Shown: positions 60,040 through 64,000 of the stretch, one piece after another
Numbering within the stretch: position 1 is the stretch's first letter
Layout of the letters: the number at the start of each line of letters is the position of its first letter
Source: Flavilitoribacter nigricans DSM 23189 = NBRC 102662
Lineage (GTDB): Bacteria; Bacteroidota; Bacteroidia; Chitinophagales; Saprospiraceae
Assembly: GCF_002646595.1 (NCBI RefSeq)
Contig: NZ_PDUD01000026.1
Coordinates: 169,004 to 233,003, forward strand
Reading direction: 5' to 3'
DNA length: 64,000 bases
Made by a program: the position numbers and the translations under genes
Notes under the pieces: model-generated
Database searches by the model: none
What the model was told of the DNA's origin: nothing
Seen by the model: the letters and a program-made list of their open reading frames with translations, nothing else

Positions 60040-62841
60040 ATGCTAAGAATTACCACCAGTAGATCAGCTGCGGGAGCCCTTCAGTACTTCAACAAGGGAC
60101 TGACCAAGTCCGACTACTATGCCGAGAAAGGGGAGATCATCGGCAAGTGGCAGGGACGTACAGCTGAACGTTTGGGATTGTCCGGAGATGTTGGGAAAGA
60201 ACAATTCGAGGCATTGGCCTACAACAAAGATCCGGCGACTGGAGAACAACTGACCGTCCGAAATGCCTCCTCCAGACGGGTCGGATACGACTTTACTTTC
60301 AGTGTGCCCAAGTCGGTAAGTGTAGTTTACGGATTGACCAAAGATAATGAAATCTATGAGGCATTCAACGCCGCCGTTCAGGAAACGATGTTGGAGATTG
60401 AACAAAATGCCGCAACCCGGGTACGCAGCAATGGCCGGAACGAAAATCGAACGACGGGCAACCTGGTCTGGGGTACCTTCACACACGATGATGCGCGCCC
60501 GGTTGGAGGTATTCCGGACCCACATTTGCACCAACATGTATTCGTGTTCAATGTCACCTACGATGATCAGGAGAAACGTTTCAAGGCCGCTCAGTTCGGG
60601 GATATCAAAGCCGATGGAGCCTATTACGAAGCGGTCTTCAATTCCCGCCTGGCCGATAAACTGCAAAAGGTCGGTTATCAGATCGAGCGCAACGAACGGG
60701 ATTTTGAGTTCAAAGGATTTGGAAGATCGACCATTGATAAATACTCCAACCGCACCCGCGAGATCAACCAGAAGGCCAAAGAGCTGGGCCTGACCTTTGC
60801 GGAAGATAAAGCCGAGCTAGGTGCTAAGACCAGAGCCAATAAACGCGACGGCTACGATAAAGAGGATATCCGTCTGCAGTGGCGTTCCCGGCTGTCGGAA
60901 AAGGAACTGGAGCTGGTCCACACCGCCAAAGGGGAGCCGCCGCCGGGCGGCGGAACTGCTGTTGAAAAGAAAATGGGAAGGGCCAGAGAAGCCTTTGACT
61001 ATGCACTCGATCATTCATTGGAACGAAAATCAGTAGCCGGCGAAAAAGAGCTTCTGATCTTGGGGCTCAAACGTGGCATCGGCACGATTACGCCAGAGGA
61101 TCTGGAAAAAGAACTTGCCTCCAGGAAGGATCTGCTCAGTAATAAAGATCGGAAATCCGGAGAGGTGATCTACACCACGCCGGAAGCATTGGCAGAAGAA
61201 AACCGGCTACGGGATAGCGCCCGGGCTGGCAAAGGCACCTTCCAACCTATACACTCCGACTACCAAGTGAAAAATGAAATGCTGACAGCAGAGCAGACCG
61301 CAGCGGTAAAGCATGTACTTTCCTCAAAAGATTTCATTACTGTGGTAACCGGTGATGCTGGCACCGGCAAGACCTGGTCGATCAAAGAAGTGGCGGAAGG
61401 CATGAAAGAAAAAGCTGTAACATTTGGGGCTTTTGCGCCGTCATCTGCGGCTTCCAGAGAAGTGCAAAGAGGTGATGGATTTGAAAATGCTACAACGATC
61501 GCCGAATTGTTACAAAGTAAAAAGTTGCAGGAATCGGTTAAAGACGGAGTGATCTGGGTGGATGAAGCGGGGATGGTCGGCAACAAGACCATGAACCAGG
61601 TGATCAAAGTTGCCCAGGAACAAAACGCCCGTATCCTGCTCACCGGCGATACTAAACAACATGGCTCCGTAGAACGCGGTGATGCCCTCCGGATAATTGA
61701 AGAATTCGGTGGTATCCAACCGGCGCGGATCAGTAAGATCCAGCGGCAAAAGGTGGATGCCTACCGTAAGGCTGTAGAAAACATTTCCAAGGACCAGGTC
61801 GAAAAAGGCTACCAGTTGCTCGACCGGATGGGGGCGATCAAGGAAGCACCCGACTTTGAGCAGGCCAAGGTCAACGTGGCCGGCGAATATGCAGCTTCCG
61901 TCAAAGCCAAGGAAAATGTCCTGATCGTGGCCACCACCCACGCTCAGGGAAAGGCCGTGACCGAAACGATCCGGGAAAAGCTGAAAACGGAAGGTATGCT
62001 TAGGGGAGAAGAAAAGCGGTATGCGGTACAAAAGAACTTGTCTTATACTGATGCGCAGAAAAAAGACCGGGCCAATTATTCGGAAGGCATGATCGTGCAA
62101 TTCCACCAGAATGTAAAAGGTGGCATCAAACGTGGCACTAAGTACCAGGTTTTAGGCAAAGATCAAAACGGTGATGTGCTGGTTGCGGATGAACAGAAAA
62201 ACCGGATGGTTTTGCCAGTCAAGGCAGCCAATAAATTCTCTGTATACCGCAAGGAGGAAATTGAACTTGCCCAGGGTGATCAGATCCGGATTACACAGAA
62301 CGGTTTTTCGAATGAGAAAAAACGGCTGAATAATGGCAATATATTGTCAGTAGTCGGCTTCGATCAGAAGGGCAACATCATTGCCTCCACGGGCAAAAAT
62401 GAAGTGACCGTCGGCAAAAATTTCGGCAACCTGTCACATGGCTACTACACTACCTCGCCGGGATCCCAGGGAAAGAGCGTCAACCGGGTGATTATCATGC
62501 AATCGACGATGACCGGCCGGGCAGCGAGTAAAGAGCAGTTTTATGTGTCGGCCTCCAGAGGAAAGTTTGCTATATCCATCCATACTGATGATAAGCAACA
62601 ATTGCTACGATCCGTTCAGCGGTCTTCACAGCGTATGACGGCCGGACAAGTGGCCAGCTCCGGCCAACAGCCGGAAAGAACTGGCCTCGACAAGTTGAAG
62701 GTCATCGGCTCGATCTACCGTACAGCTGTATCCAAGGTTGCCAATCTGAAGGATACATGGCAGAATAAAACTGTAGGCATTATCAGTATGATTCCTAAAC
62801 CACCACAACCGATAAAACATGCGCCTGTCCGATCAAAATAG
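60040..62841 (+). CDS. MobF-type relaxase/helicase
   Basis: 933 aa. N-terminal TrwC/TraI relaxase: the candidate Tyr pair Y26-Y27 in LTKSDYYAEKGEIIGKWQG; the metal triad H162-L-H-Q-H166 in PDPHLHQHVFVFNVTY; FTFSVPKSVSVVYG. Middle helical region. C-terminal UvrD/RecD-type helicase: Walker A GDAGTGKTWS (about 437-446), VDEAGMVGN (about 507), and a late GKSVNRVIIMQSTMTGR with SASRGKFAISIHT. It nicks oriT, becomes covalently linked to DNA and unwinds it. Complete and likely functional. Confidence 0.95.
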   Translation: MLRITTSRSAAGALQYFNKGLTKSDYYAEKGEIIGKWQGRTAERLGLSGDVGKEQFEALAYNKDPATGEQLTVRNASSRRVGYDFTFSVPKSVSVVYGLTKDNEIYEAFNAAVQETMLEIEQNAATRVRSNGRNENRTTGNLVWGTFTHDDARPVGGIPDPHLHQHVFVFNVTYDDQEKRFKAAQFGDIKADGAYYEAVFNSRLADKLQKVGYQIERNERDFEFKGFGRSTIDKYSNRTREINQKAKELGLTFAEDKAELGAKTRANKRDGYDKEDIRLQWRSRLSEKELELVHTAKGEPPPGGGTAVEKKMGRAREAFDYALDHSLERKSVAGEKELLILGLKRGIGTITPEDLEKELASRKDLLSNKDRKSGEVIYTTPEALAEENRLRDSARAGKGTFQPIHSDYQVKNEMLTAEQTAAVKHVLSSKDFITVVTGDAGTGKTWSIKEVAEGMKEKAVTFGAFAPSSAASREVQRGDGFENATTIAELLQSKKLQESVKDGVIWVDEAGMVGNKTMNQVIKVAQEQNARILLTGDTKQHGSVERGDALRIIEEFGGIQPARISKIQRQKVDAYRKAVENISKDQVEKGYQLLDRMGAIKEAPDFEQAKVNVAGEYAASVKAKENVLIVATTHAQGKAVTETIREKLKTEGMLRGEEKRYAVQKNLSYTDAQKKDRANYSEGMIVQFHQNVKGGIKRGTKYQVLGKDQNGDVLVADEQKNRMVLPVKAANKFSVYRKEEIELAQGDQIRITQNGFSNEKKRLNNGNILSVVGFDQKGNIIASTGKNEVTVGKNFGNLSHGYYTTSPGSQGKSVNRVIIMQSTMTGRAASKEQFYVSASRGKFAISIHTDDKQQLLRSVQRSSQRMTAGQVASSGQQPERTGLDKLKVIGSIYRTAVSKVANLKDTWQNKTVGIISMIPKPPQPIKHAPVRSK

Positions 62842-63211
62842 CAATATCTCGAAGATCCTAAATCAGAAGACTAACCCATCTTTCAAGACTCGGGGTGAGA
62901 GTGTTTATTACGGCCTGACGGATAAAGATGCGTCTATGGCCGTAGCACTCAAATTTGTGATGCGTTCCGGCGAGCAGAAGGCGGTCCATTATCATGATAT
63001 TCTGTCGCCGATTGAATACGATGGGAATGCACTCATTACACTTTATACTTCCCGACTGACCATCCGGATTGAAGGTCAGTACCTGGGCGCTCTTTTTGAT
63101 TACATTATTCAGCACCGGGTAAAGAGTATTGAGGAACCGCAAAGTACTTTCCCTTCGGAAGGGCCGGGGAAACTGGCGGTAAATTCGATCCTATTTGAAG
63201 ATCCGGAGTGA
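62819..63211 (+). CDS. Conserved hypothetical protein overlapping the relaxase, 130 aa
   Basis: 130 aa, overlaps the relaxase end by 23 bases, so it is coupled to it. Sequence features: RGESVYYGLTDKDASMAVAL, KFVMRSGEQKAVHYHDILSP, LTIRIEGQYLGALFDYIIQH. The pattern SGEQKAVHYHDILSPxEYDGxxLITL is known to me from other Bacteroidota element genes but has no role. Probably a small regulatory or accessory protein of mobilisation. Confidence 0.7.
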   Translation: MRLSDQNSNISKILNQKTNPSFKTRGESVYYGLTDKDASMAVALKFVMRSGEQKAVHYHDILSPIEYDGNALITLYTSRLTIRIEGQYLGALFDYIIQHRVKSIEEPQSTFPSEGPGKLAVNSILFEDPE

Positions 63212-63221
63212 ATAGAAAAAA

Positions 63222-63241
63222 GAGGGCTACGAATAGCCCTC
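63222..63241 (-). terminator. Terminator of the ssb gene
   Basis: Stem GAGGGCTA (63222-63229) / TAGCCCTC (63234-63241) with CGAA loop, followed on the minus strand by TTTTTTC. It sits between the convergent ends of the 130-aa gene and ssb. Confidence 0.85.
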
Positions 63242-63249
63242 ATGAGCGC

Positions 63250-63615
63250 CTATGCGGCGCTTTGGTCTTTCTTGACCAATGGAGCCTGATCGACCTTGGC
63301 GGCTACGATACTGACTTCCTTTTTGGTAATGGCAGTACCATCGTCATTCTGGATCTCGAATGGACGATAGGAAAGGGAACCGATGATCTCCAGTCTGGTG
63401 CCTTTCTTGAAGGCTTTCACAGATTCAATCAGTTTCGGATTGAAGATGACAACATCATGCCAGATGGTCTCTTTATCCTGCCAGTTGCCTTCCTGGTCTT
63501 TGTAGCTATCGGTAGTAGCAACTGACAAAGCGGCGAATGTGCCATTGCTGGATTCAACAACACGGGCTTCTTTGCCCAAGTTGCCGATAAGTTTTACTGT
63601 ATTATTGTAAGCCAT
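63250..63615 (-). CDS. ssb: Single-stranded DNA-binding protein
   Basis: 121 aa OB-fold SSB: MAYNNTVKLIGNLGKEARVV, then FAALSVATTDSYKDQEGNW, ETIWHDVVIFNPKLIESVKA and FKKGTRLEIIGSLSYRPFEI. It is short and lacks the acidic D-D-D-I/L-P-F tail of chromosomal SSBs, as is common for plasmid SSBs; it ends KKDQSAA. AAAAGGAG lies 8 bases upstream of the ATG. It protects single-stranded DNA during transfer or replication. Confidence 0.93.
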   Translation of the reverse strand: MAYNNTVKLIGNLGKEARVVESSNGTFAALSVATTDSYKDQEGNWQDKETIWHDVVIFNPKLIESVKAFKKGTRLEIIGSLSYRPFEIQNDDGTAITKKEVSIVAAKVDQAPLVKKDQSAA

Positions 63616-63881
63616 TTTGATTCTCCTTTTAGGGTTATTAAAAATTTATACCCGCACTAAACAGCATTTCAAGGAGAAATCGGCAAAGAGTAAAAAACGG
63701 AAGGCTTCCCCAGGGAAAGCCGTTTTTTCTATTGGGGATTTTGGGTGGAATGGTAGGAAGGGAAGGGGATTTGTATGGCCCAAAATCATGAAAAATTGGT
63801 TTGACAATTTAGATTGTTATAATAAACTTAAGCGAAGTAGTTCTTAATGTAGGAAGTTAGGTTTTATGATCTAAGTGCTCT
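63616..63881. other. Intergenic region between ssb and the IS, with terminator
   Basis: No gene. A hairpin at 63693-63729 (AAACGGAAGGCTTCCC / GGGAAAGCCGTTTTTT) with T6 on the plus strand and A-run on the minus strand is a likely bidirectional terminator. The rest up to the IS is AT-rich and contains the promoter of ssb. Confidence 0.5.
63693..63729 (+). terminator. Rho-independent terminator
   Basis: The stem includes AAACGG...GGCTTCCC pairing with GGGAA...GCCGTTT, with a short loop and T6. Confidence 0.7.
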
Positions 63882-64000
63882 TGTGCTCTTCCCCTAATGC
63901 GCAACCACACTAAAGTAGAGATTCTGATTTTGTAATTCGAGTTCATCCGGGGTTTTATAGCCAATCGAGCTATGTGGCCGGATGGTGTTATAAATGACAC
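63882..64000 (-). mobile_element. Second IS3-family copy, inverted, 5' part outside
   Basis: TGTGCTCTTCCCCTA begins at 63882, the right inverted repeat of the same IS as at 9722-10945. The next 100 bases are almost identical to the reverse complement of its orfB end. It lies in opposite orientation to the first copy. Confidence 0.9.
63894..64000 (-). CDS. IS3-family transposase OrfB, 3' part
   Basis: Reading on the minus strand: YNTIRPHSSIGYKTPDE then LELQNQNLYFSVVAH and TAG at 63894-63896. It matches the C-terminus of OrfB at 10094-10933 except for the last residue and possibly a few silent changes. Runs off the window. Confidence 0.85.
   Translation of the reverse strand, partial: VIYNTIRPHSSIGYKTPDELELQNQNLYFSVVAH

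Noticed and set aside
60064..60666. 200-codon frame opposite the relaxase
   Set aside because: Shadow of the relaxase domain.
1..64000. CRISPR arrays, rRNA genes, prophage structural genes
   Set aside because: No series of regularly spaced repeats, no rRNA-like stretch and no capsid, tail or terminase genes were found; the islands look like plasmid-derived or integrative elements.

Overview
The window looks like a chromosome segment of a Bacteroidota bacterium, probably of the Saprospiria/Lewinella type. Supporting signs are Bacteroidota-type promoters (TTG-N20-TAnnTTTG) in front of both tRNA loci, tRNA genes without an encoded CCA end, a Bacteroidota-style tyrosine integrase, FISUMP-domain secreted proteins, a Calx-beta secreted protein, a GH3C/beta-lactamase fusion and an AIM24 protein. 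The order-level placement is inference. No rRNA operon and no CRISPR array were seen.

Layout. (1) 1-1313: 5' part of a secreted Calx-beta protein, minus strand. (2) About 1.72-5.73 kb, 'island A': a decayed element holding a broken vapBC pair, a conserved 384-aa protein, a pRiA4b ORF-3-like protein, an SSB fragment and an integrase N-terminal fragment. It lies between two copies of an 85-bp repeat whose last 14 bp match the 3' end of the tRNA-Met gene at 20.1 kb. (3) About 5.72-20.12 kb, 'island B': an integrative element bounded by a 14-bp direct repeat (5719-5732 and 20111-20124, the second inside tRNA-Met). It carries an intact tyrosine integrase, plasmid-type small genes, an excisionase-like gene and an RPA-family replication initiator, both truncated at an IS3-family insertion, a two-gene cassette with a C-terminal membrane segment, and an AT-rich block of secreted and membrane proteins. 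Three tandem members of that block fuse an M48-like peptidase domain to a FISUMP domain, and only the third keeps the catalytic Glu. (4) 20.2-40.05 kb: ordinary chromosomal genes (two mscS, recX, AIM24, L,D-transpeptidase, OmpH-like, uvrB, class III cyclase, GH113-like, xth, cytochrome c, moaE, thioredoxin-like, PBP4-type carboxypeptidase, GH3C/beta-lactamase, dapA, accA). (5) 40.3-40.55 kb: promoter, degenerate tRNA-like sequence and tRNA-Asp. (6) 40.6-64 kb, 'island C': a defence and mobilisation region. It has a complete type I R-M operon (hsdM-hsdS-orf-hsdR-YgjP peptidase), an Mrr endonuclease, a HEASH metalloprotein, a serine recombinase and two adjacent HEPN-like genes (one DUF3644). These are followed by a VirD4/TraG-like ATPase with membrane partners, a MobF relaxase, a candidate oriT between them, and SSB. 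The window ends inside a second, inverted copy of the IS3-family element found in island B.

The best candidates for undescribed biology are the active/inactive M48-FISUMP trio with its convergent membrane/secreted pair, the 137-aa + 335-aa cassette at 12-13.4 kb, the HEPN pair beside the R-M locus, and the type I R-M operon whose HsdS has two nearly identical target-recognition domains and which contains an unknown 135-aa gene.
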